In this document: one piece after another, positions 1-7,012 of the stretch
Layout: each line of letters begins with the position of its first letter
Position numbering within the stretch: the first letter of the stretch is position 1
Assembly: GCA_050744165.1 (NCBI GenBank)
Contig: JBOGGN010000176.1
Coordinates: 1 to 24,559, forward strand
Length of the DNA stretch: 24,559 nt
DNA from: JBOGGN01 sp050744165
GTDB lineage: Bacteria; Actinomycetota; Acidimicrobiia; Acidimicrobiales; Palsa-688
Direction: 5' to 3'
Made by a program: the position numbers and the translations under genes
The notes under the pieces: model-generated
What the model saw: only the letters and a program-made list of their open reading frames with translations
Databases searched by the model: none
What the model was told of the DNA's origin: nothing

Positions 1-252
1 GTCCTGGGTTGACTCCTCGACCCAGGACAACTTGGCCGGATCGATGACTGCCTTGACCGTCGACGAAAGGTCGCCCTCGAAGTCGTACCGGACCCGCTGG
101 AAATAGCGGTCGCCCATATCCCGCCGCTCTAGCAGCTCGGGCCGTCCCAGCTTGGGAAGCGCTCCGAGGGCCTCAAGGAAGCCCGGGTCGACCAGCGCCT
201 GCTCAATCGCCTCGATCGACCCATGCAGGTGCTGTACAAGCTCGAAGCGCAC
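1..252 (-). CDS. DUF2505 family protein, C-terminus cut by window edge
   Basis: The first 84 residues are visible; the rest lies beyond the left edge. The protein opens VRFELVQHLHGSIEAIEQAL and continues with a predicted alpha/beta fold containing FLEALGALPKLGRPELLERR and RYFQRVRYDFEGDL. This looks like the actinobacterial DUF2505 family (SRPBCC-like, START-type fold), small proteins of unknown function; the assignment is from memory of the family pattern. The start is well fixed: an in-frame TAG lies directly before the GTG at 252, and a TACCAT -10 element ends six bases upstream, as for a leaderless message. It diverges from the DUF222/HNH gene. No signal peptide or membrane segment is seen in the visible part. 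Confidence 0.65.
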   Translation of the reverse strand, partial: MRFELVQHLHGSIEAIEQALVDPGFLEALGALPKLGRPELLERRDMGDRYFQRVRYDFEGDLSSTVKAVIDPAKLSWVEESTQD

Positions 253-258
253 CTACGC

Positions 259-264
259 ATGGTA
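259..264 (-). promoter_or_regulatory. -10 element TACCAT of the DUF2505 gene (leaderless)
   Basis: On the minus strand TACCAT is followed by six bases and then the GTG start. The spacing would place the transcription start at the GTG itself. No convincing -35 box was found. Confidence 0.45.
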
Positions 265-342
265 TTCGGCAAAGGACGGTGGTGCCATAAGTGTTGCATC
301 GAGAGGTACTGAGAGGGATCAGTTATCGTCACAGGGTCGTCG

Positions 343-348
343 TAGACT
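343..348 (+). promoter_or_regulatory. -10 element TAGACT of the DUF222/HNH gene (leaderless)
   Basis: TAGACT is separated from the ATG at 356 by seven bases, so the transcript would start at or within a base of the ATG. The candidate LexA box begins at its last base, so a bound repressor would cover the transcription start. Confidence 0.45.
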
Positions 349-363
349 CGAATACATGTTCGA
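348..363 (+). promoter_or_regulatory. LexA (SOS) box over the start codon of the DUF222/HNH gene
   Basis: TCGAATACATGTTCGA matches the actinobacterial/mycobacterial SOS consensus TCGAAC-N4-GTTCGA at 11 of 12 defined positions; the only deviation is T for C at position 6. It spans the ATG at 356. Mycobacterial 13E12-repeat proteins, which belong to the DUF222/HNH family, are established LexA targets, which makes the match meaningful. Confidence 0.7.
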
Positions 364-1804
364 CTGCGAGTGGATTGACGGTGACCTCGACGGTCTCGGT
401 GACCAGGAGGTGATCGACCGGTTGCTGGCCGCCTTGGAGCACCGGGACCGGGTCCAGGCGTGGGTGCTGGCAGCGGTGGCGGAGTTCGACCGACGCGCTC
501 TGTGGCTCGTTGACGGGGTGGGCAACCCGACGCGGTGGTTGGCGGCGCGGGCGCCGCTCGCCACCAGTGACGCCCGCCGGATGGTGACTAGAGCCCACCA
601 CCTAGCCGCCGCCGCGCAGGTGGCGGCGGCGGTGGCCGAGGGCCGCTTGTCGGTCGGCCAGGCCGACGCGCTGGCGGCGCTCCGGGTGTCCCGGCTGGCT
701 TCGTTATTCGACCGTGACCAGGACGTTTTGGTCGAGGCCGCGGTGGGCTTGTCGGTCGACGACACCCGGGACTTGGCCCAGGCTTGGCTGCAGCAGGCCG
801 ACGAGGACGGCCGGTGCCCGGCGACGACGACCAGCGGGCCCGGTTCAGCAGGACCCTGGACGGCCGCGGGCGGCTGGATGCCGACTTGGGGCCCGATGGG
901 GCGTTGATCGTGGGCAGCACCCTGGACCGGATCATGGACGACCTGTGGCGTCGGGCCAACAGCGCTGGAGACCCGGTTCAGCCGGCGGCTCGGCGGAGGG
1001 CGGATGCCCTGGTAGAGATGGCGCGGCGGGCCAGCGCGGCTGGCGATGCGACTGCCGCTCGGCCGTTGTTCATCGTGCGCTGCGATCTGACCGACCTGTT
1101 CAACCGGGCTGGCTGGCAGGCGGGACGGCCCGCCACAGCGGGACTCTTTGACGACTTGGCCGGTGACCCCGACCAATCGGGTGGGCCCGTTGGCTCCCGT
1201 GAGCCGGGCCGGACCGCTCCGCAGAGCGGTGCTGGTGGGTCGGCTGGCGCCGGTGCCTCGCGCCGCCGTGGGTCGGCTGGCGCCGGTGCGGCGGGTACTG
1301 CGAACGGCTGGGACACCTCGGACAGGCGGGAGCGCCGGGCGGCCGCACAGTTTGGCCCCGAGGCGCTTTGGGACTGGCGAACGTACGGGCGGCCCACGAC
1401 CGACACCGGGCACCCAGTCGACCCGTACTTTTTCCGTGAACTGCTCTGCGACGCCGACCTGGTCCGGGCCATCTGCGACGGCCCGTCCCAGATCCTCGAC
1501 GTGGGCCGGGCTGAACGGACAGTTACCGGCCCCCAGCGCCACGCCTTATCGGTACGGGACGGCGGCTGCATCTATCCCGGCTGCGATCGACCTCCCGGGT
1601 GGTGCCATGCCCACCACATCAAGCACTGGGAGAACGGCGGCCTTGACCGACCTGGACAACCTGTGCTTGCTTTGCAACTTCCATCACCGCCAAAAGCACG
1701 GGGGCCGATTCGAAGTCGTCCGCCAGCCTGACGGCACGTTCGTCTTCATCCGACCCGATGGCACCGTGATCGAACCGCCCGCTCGGCTGGCGACCGGCGA
1801 CTGA
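356..1804 (+). pseudogene. DUF222 / HNH endonuclease (13E12-like) with two compensating frameshifts
   Basis: This is a DUF222 domain followed by a C-terminal HNH nuclease domain, the architecture of the actinobacterial 13E12 repeat family. The N-terminal part is read in one frame from ATG 356 to about 820 (DNPTRWLAARAPL-like region, then DTRDLAQAWLQQADEDG). Coding continues one frame back from about 825 (DDDQRARFSRTLDGRGRLDA) to about 1640. It returns to the first frame for DLDNLCLLCNFHHRQKH and the stop at 1802-1804. The second shift is explained by one extra C at 1641-1642: removing it gives HWENGG-LTDLDNL, an intact HNH motif with WCHAHHIKH upstream. The first needs one missing base near 811-825. 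Coding quality between the two sites is good, so they are recent mutations or assembly errors. If the latter, this is an intact protein of about 482 residues. The ATG carries a leaderless -10 and a LexA box. Confidence 0.8.
1235..1289 (+). repeat. Two-copy 22-bp direct repeat, 33-bp period, in the DUF222/HNH linker
   Basis: Copies at 1235-1256 and 1268-1289 are identical (they begin GTGGGTCGGCTGGCG). The 33-bp period keeps the frame and encodes a repeated GSAGAGA in a Gly/Ala/Arg-rich linker between the DUF222 part and the HNH part. It looks like slippage or duplication in a flexible linker. Confidence 0.7.
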
Positions 1805-1842
1805 CACGACCGGCCGCAAAGGTCGGGACGCGTCAGCGGACC

Positions 1843-1874
1843 TTGACCTTGCACCGAGGTTCGACCTCTACGCT
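1843..1874 (+). promoter_or_regulatory. MerR-type promoter with 20-bp spacer and dyads
   Basis: TTGACC (1843-1848) and TACGCT (1869-1874) are separated by 20 bp, the overlong spacing typical of promoters that MerR proteins activate by DNA distortion. Two dyads overlap the spacer: ACCT-N7-AGGT (1846-1860) and GAGGT-TCG-ACCTC (1856-1868). The -10 lies eight bases before the ATG at 1883, so the message would have almost no leader. Autoregulation of the downstream merR gene is the simple reading. Confidence 0.45.
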
Positions 1875-1882
1875 CATTGCAG

Positions 1883-2593
1883 ATGAGCCTTATGTCGATC
1901 TCCGAAGTGGCCGCCCGATCCGGCATGCCCGTGTCCACGGTGCGCTACTACGAGCGGATCGAGCTCGTCCGACCCCAGGGCCGGGCGGGCAACAACTACC
2001 GGCAGTACGACCCGTCGGCGGTCGACTGCCTGGTGTTCATCGCTAATGCGAAGGCACTGGGGCTGTCGCTCGCTGAGATCCGCGGCCTCTTGGACGCCTG
2101 GGCGACGGGCGACTGCGGCCCGCTGGCGTCGAGGCTCCAGGCGTGCCTTTCAAACCGGGTCGCCCAGCTGCGCCGCCGCATCGAAGGGGATCGGCGTACC
2201 GAGCGCCGGGTCCGCGCCTTGCTGCGCTCCGTGGGCAGGGGTGTGCCGGCGGGCAAGTGCCGCCCGGACTGCGGCTGCGAGTTGGGTCAAGTCGAGGATC
2301 GCGGGCAGCCGCCGATCGCATGCACCCTTGACGATGGTGACTTGCACCTCCGGCGGGCCGAGTGGAGACGGTTGCTGGCGTCGGCGAGGACGGTGGAGCG
2401 GACGACGGACTGGCTCCGGGCGGAGTACGAGGACGCCGCGGCCATCGTTGCCGAGGTGAGCCGGCTGTGCGCCGCCGAGGTGGCGTGCTGCTCGTTTCTT
2501 GAGTTCGACCTGGAGATCGGCCACGGCGCCCTCGTGCTCACCATCCGGGGACTCTTGCCCGCCGAGAACGCCCAGGCCGCCCAAGCGAGCTGA
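1883..2593 (+). CDS. MerR-family regulator, probably metal-responsive
   Basis: This 236-residue regulator has an N-terminal MerR winged helix (SISEVAARSGMPVSTVRYYER, residues 5-25), the usual NNYRQYDPSAVDCL wing, and a dimerisation helix around 82-118. The C-terminal half is Cys-rich: GKCRPDCGCE (C126, C130, C132), C147, and ACCSFLEF (C202, C203). This suggests soft-metal or thiol-reactive sensing, but no canonical MerR or CueR signature allows naming the metal. ATG 1883 was chosen because it lies eight bases after TACGCT; ATG 1892 and TTG 1877 are alternatives. No metal exporter or reductase is adjacent: the upstream gene is the HNH gene and the downstream gene is convergent. Its visible target is therefore its own promoter. 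Confidence 0.8.
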   Translation: MSLMSISEVAARSGMPVSTVRYYERIELVRPQGRAGNNYRQYDPSAVDCLVFIANAKALGLSLAEIRGLLDAWATGDCGPLASRLQACLSNRVAQLRRRIEGDRRTERRVRALLRSVGRGVPAGKCRPDCGCELGQVEDRGQPPIACTLDDGDLHLRRAEWRRLLASARTVERTTDWLRAEYEDAAAIVAEVSRLCAAEVACCSFLEFDLEIGHGALVLTIRGLLPAENAQAAQAS

Positions 2594-2622
2594 CAGGTGG
2601 CCGGTGCCGGGGCCGGCTTGGC

Positions 2623-2639
2623 AGGCGGCGACGCCGCCT
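2623..2639. terminator. Bidirectional hairpin between merR-like gene and uvrD2
   Basis: AGGCGGC-GAC-GCCGCCT forms a perfect 7-bp GC-rich stem with a 3-base loop, between two convergent stop codons (2593 and 2650). There is no long T tract, which is common for high-GC actinobacterial terminators. Confidence 0.5.
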
Positions 2640-2649
2640 TGGCCTGCGC

Positions 2650-4770
2650 CTACGACCGGCCGAGGCGTCGGCGTAGGTCGGGATCCTCGGTGCTCCGGAG
2701 CACGTCCAGCAGGGCCGCTCCGTAGCGGGACACCTTCAGGGCTCCGAGTCCGGGGACGGTGAGCAACTCCTCGTCGCACGTTGGCCGGCGAAACGCCAAT
2801 GCCGCCAGCGTGGCGTCGTGCAGCACCACGTGGGCGGGGACACCCGCGGCCCGAGCGGTGTTGGCCCGCCAAGTCCGGAGGGCGTCGATGACACCGGGAT
2901 CGGCCTCGTCCTCCAATCGCCGCGGTCCCGGCCGGCGGGCGCGGGCCAGCTGCTGGCGCTGATCGGAGATCGCCTGGCGCCAGTCACTGATCCTGGCCGG
3001 CCCAACGTCGGCGACGGCTCGAAGCCACGGCGAGGGATTGCGGGGCAGGGCGCGCTCCCCAAAGCTACGGTGGGTGGCCCACGAGCACCGCAGCTCGTCG
3101 CTGGCACGGGTCATGGCGACATACAGCAAGCGTCGTTCCTCTGCCACGGTTTCGGGACTGTCGGCGTGGGCGATCGGCACCAAGCCCTCCTCAAGGCCCG
3201 CCACCCATACCGCGTGCCATTCGAGCCCCTTGGCGCGATGGAACGTCGAGATGGTGATGCCCGAGCCGCCGCTATCGACTCGGTCCCGGGAGGTGGCCGG
3301 TGCCAGCCACGAGAGGAAGCCATCCACCGTCGGGCCCGTCTCCAATCGCTGGTAGTCGCCGGCGAGGTCCGACAGCGTCTGGCGTGCCGCTGCCGCAGGG
3401 GAGGAGGTCTCACGTTGCCGAGCCGCGGCCGCGGGGTCGAGAGCGTCACTCGGCTGCGTCTCGGAGGCTCGGGTCGGGGCGCCGGCGGGGCGGGCGCCAG
3501 GGTGGGCCGGACTCGCGGCGCCGTAGGCGTTGGTGGTATCGGGCGGGTCAGGCGCGCGAGCCAGGTCGGCGGCCACCATGGCGAAGGGCTCCGTCCGTCG
3601 CCTACGAAGGTCGGCGAGCACGGTTTGGACGTCGGGATCGTCGAGGAGTCCCCGGGCGCCAGCCACCCGATAGGGGATCTGGGCAGCCCGGCAGGCGGAC
3701 TCGAACGCCGGGATCTGGGCGTTGGTGCGCACCAGGATCGCCATCTGGGTCCAGCCCAACCCTGAGGCTCGTCGCTGGCGCGCCTCGGCGGCGACGCCAC
3801 GGGCCTCGGCCACCTCGTCGGGGAACGACCGAACGGCAGTGGCCACCCCGTCAGGGCGCGACGACCGCAGGGCCGGCTCACCGAGGACACGTCCGGCGGC
3901 CGCCACCACCTGGGGGCTGCAGCGGTGATTGTCGTCCAGGCGAACGATCTCCAGACCCGGCCAGCGGTCAGGGAGGGTCGTGAGCAGGCTGCAGTCGGCG
4001 CCGTTCCACCCATAGACGGCTTGGTTGGGGTCGCCGACCACGCAGACGTCCTTCGGTGACCCAAGCCAGCCCATGAGCAAGCGGTACTGCAGCGGGTTGA
4101 GGTCCTGGAACTCATCGACGAAGACATGGCGCCACCGCCACCGCTGCGCCGCCGCGAACGCCGGGTCCTGCGCCAGGGCGTCGGCGCATCGGGCCAGCAG
4201 GTCGTCGAAGTCGATTACGCCGCGGCGGATCTTCTCGGAGTGGTAGCGGGCCATGAGGGCGCCGATGGCCTCGGGGGCGACCGGCAGGCGCCGACGTGCG
4301 GCGTCGGCGGCGGCCGGGTAGCGATCGGGCGAGATCAGCCGGGCGCTGGCCCATTCGATTTCGGCGGCCAACTCCGGGAGGGGAACGGCGGCGACCTCGC
4401 CCCGGCCACCGACCAGGCGGGCCAGCAGCCCGGCCTTGCGGTCAAGTAGGTGAGCAGGGCGCTGGCCGCGGTCGGCCCAGTAGCGCCGGAGCTGGGTGTA
4501 GGCCACGGCGTGGAACGTCCCCGCCGTGAGCCGGTGGCGGACACCGAGGGTGCGGAGGCGATCGTCCAACTCGCCCGCGGCCCGCCGGGTGAAGGTCAGG
4601 GCCAGGACGTGGGCCGGGTCGGCGGTGTCGGTCAGGATCCGGTAGGCGATGCGGCGGGTCAGCACGCGTGTTTTGCCGGAGCCCGCCGCCGCCAGGATGC
4701 ACACCGCGGGCGCGCTTGTGGTCACCGCCCGGCGCTGCGCCGGCGTGAGGTCTGCGAGCAGTGCGTCCAC
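2650..4770 (-). CDS. uvrD2: ATP-dependent DNA helicase UvrD2 (SF1A, HRDC domain)
   Basis: This is a UvrD/PcrA-type 3'-5' DNA helicase of 706 residues from GTG 4770. Visible motifs are LTPAQRRAV (Q-motif-like, 8-16), Walker A AAGSGKT (28-34), VDEFQD (218-223), VVGDPNQAVYGWNGA (244-258), DDNHRCS (279-285), STFHRAKGLEWHAV (508-521) and YVAMTRAS (550-557). A C-terminal HRDC domain (about 624-694, DPGVIDALRTWR to TVPGLGALKVSRYG) marks it as the UvrD2 type found in mycobacteria. The GTG start was preferred because the family begins just before the Q motif and a TATCGT -10 ends seven bases upstream; an upstream ATG would add 70 unlikely residues. The tetracysteine motif described between helicase and HRDC in mycobacterial UvrD2 is absent. 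A low-complexity Ala/Pro-rich insertion (about 405-465) interrupts the 2B region. The protein acts in DNA repair or replication. Confidence 0.9.
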   Translation of the reverse strand: MDALLADLTPAQRRAVTTSAPAVCILAAAGSGKTRVLTRRIAYRILTDTADPAHVLALTFTRRAAGELDDRLRTLGVRHRLTAGTFHAVAYTQLRRYWADRGQRPAHLLDRKAGLLARLVGGRGEVAAVPLPELAAEIEWASARLISPDRYPAAADAARRRLPVAPEAIGALMARYHSEKIRRGVIDFDDLLARCADALAQDPAFAAAQRWRWRHVFVDEFQDLNPLQYRLLMGWLGSPKDVCVVGDPNQAVYGWNGADCSLLTTLPDRWPGLEIVRLDDNHRCSPQVVAAAGRVLGEPALRSSRPDGVATAVRSFPDEVAEARGVAAEARQRRASGLGWTQMAILVRTNAQIPAFESACRAAQIPYRVAGARGLLDDPDVQTVLADLRRRRTEPFAMVAADLARAPDPPDTTNAYGAASPAHPGARPAGAPTRASETQPSDALDPAAAARQRETSSPAAAARQTLSDLAGDYQRLETGPTVDGFLSWLAPATSRDRVDSGGSGITISTFHRAKGLEWHAVWVAGLEEGLVPIAHADSPETVAEERRLLYVAMTRASDELRCSWATHRSFGERALPRNPSPWLRAVADVGPARISDWRQAISDQRQQLARARRPGPRRLEDEADPGVIDALRTWRANTARAAGVPAHVVLHDATLAALAFRRPTCDEELLTVPGLGALKVSRYGAALLDVLRSTEDPDLRRRLGRS

Positions 4771-4777
4771 CGCGCTG

Positions 4778-4783
4778 ACGATA
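4778..4783 (-). promoter_or_regulatory. -10 element TATCGT of uvrD2 (leaderless)
   Basis: On the minus strand TATCGT is followed by seven bases and the GTG start at 4770. No ribosome binding site is present upstream of that GTG, consistent with a leaderless message. Confidence 0.4.
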
Positions 4784-5259
4784 AAGATGGGGTGTGACGG
4801 ACTGGTGGATGCTCGCCCGGGCGGCCCCGCCGGCCCCCCCGCCGGCGAAGCTCCCTTCCGCCCCTCAGAAATGTGCTGCCGGCTGGCCCCAAGTAGCCGG
4901 TGGATCCCTCCTCCGGGCTTCTTGGGGCCACGCCGTCGAGCTTGGCGCCGATCGGCAACCCCCCGGCGCCTCGCGGCCACACCGGTGGATGTGCAAGCGA
5001 AACCACCCGGCTCTGCTCGCCATCGGACGACTACCCTGACCCGGCTCGGGAACCGATCGTCGCTGGTGGGGGGCGTGGATGCCGTCCCGATCCAGTCGGT
5101 GCGGGTCCGTTGTTACGGGCTGGTGCGAAGTGTGCACCTCGGACGCGCCGCCGTCAAGGGTTGTCAAGGGCATCTGGTGAGGAAGGGATTCCGAAGGACG
5201 AACGTGGACCGCCAAATGGATCGAAATCGACATCCCGAGTTGCTGGCGGCGGCCCGCCA

Positions 5260-5314
5260 ACGGCGGTACCGTCCCTCGGCCCAGTGTCATGAAAATGCGA
5301 GGGACGCAAGCCGT
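5260..5314 (+). ncRNA. Candidate structured leader RNA (nested hairpin with GAAA loop)
   Basis: ACGGC (5260-5264) pairs with GCCGT (5310-5314), enclosing an internal loop of GGTACC and GCAA. GTCCCTCG (5271-5278) pairs perfectly with CGAGGGAC (5298-5305). After a nine-base left bulge, CAT-GAAA-ATG (5288-5297) closes with a GNRA tetraloop. The sequence GGGACGCAAGCC at the 3' side recalls part of the c-di-GMP-I riboswitch core, but the rest of that consensus is not found. It lies 80 bp upstream of the MurF-like gene. Function is unproven. Confidence 0.25.
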
Positions 5315-5375
5315 CCGCGACGTGTGCGACGGGTGTGGGGCGGCTTTTCCCCAGACCTACCGGCGTCGCCGGTGA
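5289..5375 (+). CDS. Possible 28-residue leader peptide with CxxC
   Basis: This ORF reads MKMRGTQAVRDVCDGCGAAF and ends QTYRRRR. The CDGC pair and the basic end resemble a single zinc knuckle. The first codon lies in the loop of the hairpin described above. There is no clear ribosome binding site, and the ORF may be fortuitous. It ends 19 bases before the MurF-like GTG. Confidence 0.2.
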   Translation: MKMRGTQAVRDVCDGCGAAFPQTYRRRR

Positions 5376-5394
5376 ACCCCTCCGCGGGGCGGGC

Positions 5395-6999
5395 GTGAAC
5401 GCCACCGGGGTCCAGGTGGTGATCGTCGTCGCATCCCTCGGCGCCGCCGTGGCAGCGGGCACCCGATGGTTGCGGGTGGCTCAGCGAGAGCGGTACCGGG
5501 CCGGCTCAGTCGTCGGCTTTGCCCGCCGGTGGTGGTCGATCGGCCCCAACCGCGTACTGGGTGTGGCCGCGGTGCTCGGCCTGGTCGCAGCCGCGGCCAA
5601 GGTGACGCCGGCGGGGTTGGCGACCGCGGCGGCAGTCGGCATCGGGCCCTTCGGGTTGCCCGTGCGGGGACGCTCGTCGGCGCTGGCATGGACCCGCCGG
5701 CTGATCGCCACCGCGGCGTGCTCCGCCCTCGTGGCCGGGATTGTTGTCGGGGTATCCGAAGCGTTGGTCCCGGGGTGGCGGGTGCTAGCCGCCGCCGCCA
5801 CCCTGCTGGCGGTGGCCGTCCCGCTGCTGATCGAGATCGGCATTCGGTTGACCACGCCCCTGCGGCGGCGCTGGGCCAGCCGCGAGCTGCGGGCCGCGGT
5901 GGTCCGGCTGGCCGCCGTCCGGCCTCGGGTGGTGGCCCTGGCCGGGTCTTACGGGCGGTCGACGACAGCCGGCTACTCGGCGCACCTGTTGGCGGCGACC
6001 CCAGCCGCGACCCCAGCCGCGGCCCCAGCCGCGGCCCCAGCGGCGGCCCCAGGGGCGACCCCGGTGGTCACGGCGCTCGGGGGTGGCGAGGGCGGCCTTG
6101 CCGCCGCCGTCGTCGCGCAGGTGACGCCCGGCACCGAGGTCCTGCTGGCGGCGGTGGGGACCGGCAGCCCGGCCCAGGGCGGCTCCTGGCTCGGCGCGGA
6201 CGTGGCGGTGATCGCCGCCGTGAGCGCCGACTCCCCGGCGGAACACTGGGCGACGGCGGTCGAGGGTGCCCGGGTGGTGGTGCTCTGCGTCGACGATTCC
6301 CGGTTGGAGCAGGTGGCCGACAGCGTGGCGGCAGCCGGAACCCGGCTGTGGCGGTGCGCCACCAGCGACCGCCCCGCTGATATCCGTATTCTTCGGGAAC
6401 CGCTGCGGGTCGTGGTCCACGGCCAGGCGGTGGCGACGGTCACCGAGGCGAGCGTGATCGCCGAGGACCTGGCGTGCGCCGTCGCAGTGGCGCTGGAACT
6501 CGGGGTCGCCGTCGCCGACATTGCCCAGCGGTTGGCCGATCTCCCTCCGGCCCGTCATTGCCGGGAGGTGACGCGCGGTTCGGGGGGCGTCACTGTCGTT
6601 GACGACACCCAGCGCGCCAATCCCACCGGGGCCGAGGCGGCGCTGCGGCTACTCGTGCGCCTGGCGGGCGGCGGTCCGGAGGGCCGGCCGCTCGGGCGGC
6701 GGGTGGTGGTGACGCCCGGACTCGTCGAGGCGGTGCTGGCGCCGGAGGGTGGCGGGGCAGCGGGTGGGGAAAACCAGCGGTTCGCGGCCGCGGCGGCACG
6801 CGAGGGCACGGACCTGGTGGTCATCGGCCACACCAACGGTCCCGCGCTGGTGGCCGGCTGGCGCGAGGTCGACCCCGGGTCGCGGGCCCGGCTGGTGCGG
6901 GTCGCCACCCGCCGACATGCCGACGCCTGGGTGGCACGGGAGCTCGGCGCAGGCGACGTCGTGCTCTACGAAAACGACCTCCCGGACCACTTCCCGTGA
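5395..6999 (+). CDS. Membrane-anchored MurF-like Mur ligase family protein
   Basis: This protein has 534 residues from GTG 5395. The N-terminal 150 residues hold four or five hydrophobic segments (about 6-22, 54-69, 72-90, 103-121, 129-149), so it is anchored in the membrane. The rest resembles the central and C-terminal domains of MurF, the ligase adding D-Ala-D-Ala to UDP-MurNAc-peptide. The P-loop reads GSYGRSTT (184-191), with Arg in place of the usual Lys of G-x-x-GKTT. The region that normally follows is replaced by an Ala/Pro repeat. The MurF DD-x-YNANP signature is VVDDTQRANPTG (401-412). It ends GDVVLYENDLPDHFP; similar endings occur, from memory, in membrane-associated Mur-ligase-like proteins. 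It may be a degenerate or divergent ligase acting on cell-wall precursors. The start could lie upstream (in frame to 5335), but the GTG opens directly into the first membrane helix. Confidence 0.65.
   Translation: MNATGVQVVIVVASLGAAVAAGTRWLRVAQRERYRAGSVVGFARRWWSIGPNRVLGVAAVLGLVAAAAKVTPAGLATAAAVGIGPFGLPVRGRSSALAWTRRLIATAACSALVAGIVVGVSEALVPGWRVLAAAATLLAVAVPLLIEIGIRLTTPLRRRWASRELRAAVVRLAAVRPRVVALAGSYGRSTTAGYSAHLLAATPAATPAAAPAAAPAAAPGATPVVTALGGGEGGLAAAVVAQVTPGTEVLLAAVGTGSPAQGGSWLGADVAVIAAVSADSPAEHWATAVEGARVVVLCVDDSRLEQVADSVAAAGTRLWRCATSDRPADIRILREPLRVVVHGQAVATVTEASVIAEDLACAVAVALELGVAVADIAQRLADLPPARHCREVTRGSGGVTVVDDTQRANPTGAEAALRLLVRLAGGGPEGRPLGRRVVVTPGLVEAVLAPEGGGAAGGENQRFAAAAAREGTDLVVIGHTNGPALVAGWREVDPGSRARLVRVATRRHADAWVARELGAGDVVLYENDLPDHFP
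5997..6060 (+). repeat. 12-bp tandem repeat encoding Ala/Pro tract
   Basis: About five imperfect copies of a 12-bp unit (GACCCCAGCCGC and variants with GGC or GGG) encode TPAATPAAAPAAAPAAAP inside the MurF-like protein, right after its P-loop region. Copy number is likely to vary between strains by slippage. Confidence 0.75.
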
Positions 7000-7012
7000 C
7001 AGGATCTACGCC

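Larger units (their letters stand above)
4784..5394. other. About 610 bp without a convincing gene
   Basis: All six frames were read here. The open frames are Arg/Pro/Ala-rich, look unlike proteins, and match nothing I recognise. The segment separates divergent uvrD2 and the MurF-like gene, so it should hold their promoters. It contains a short direct repeat (TCAAGGG near 5153 and 5165), a nested inverted repeat at 5260-5314 and a 28-codon ORF at 5289-5375. No tRNA-like cloverleaf was noticed. Confidence 0.5.

Noticed and set aside
256..288. Longer DUF2505 reading from ATG 288
   Set aside because: It reaches an in-frame TAG after eleven codons (253-255), directly before the GTG chosen as start.
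811..1642. Programmed ribosomal frameshifting in the DUF222/HNH gene
   Set aside because: Neither site shows a slippery heptamer with a downstream structure, and two opposite shifts in one gene fit indels or assembly errors better.
4771..4980. 70-residue N-terminal extension of UvrD2
   Set aside because: Its composition is low-complexity, the family starts just before the Q motif, and a -10 element precedes GTG 4770.
5298..5340. Resemblance of GGGACGCAAGCC to the c-di-GMP-I (GEMM) riboswitch core
   Set aside because: The conserved upstream GGCAAACC strand and the second stem with its receptor are not found, and one A of CGCAAAGC is missing. Kept only as an unclassified structured RNA candidate.
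4649..5398. Plus-strand open frame before the MurF-like gene, overlapping its start by GTGA
   Set aside because: Its translation is Arg/Pro-rich without recognisable domains and partly antisense to uvrD2. The GTGA overlap is probably coincidental.
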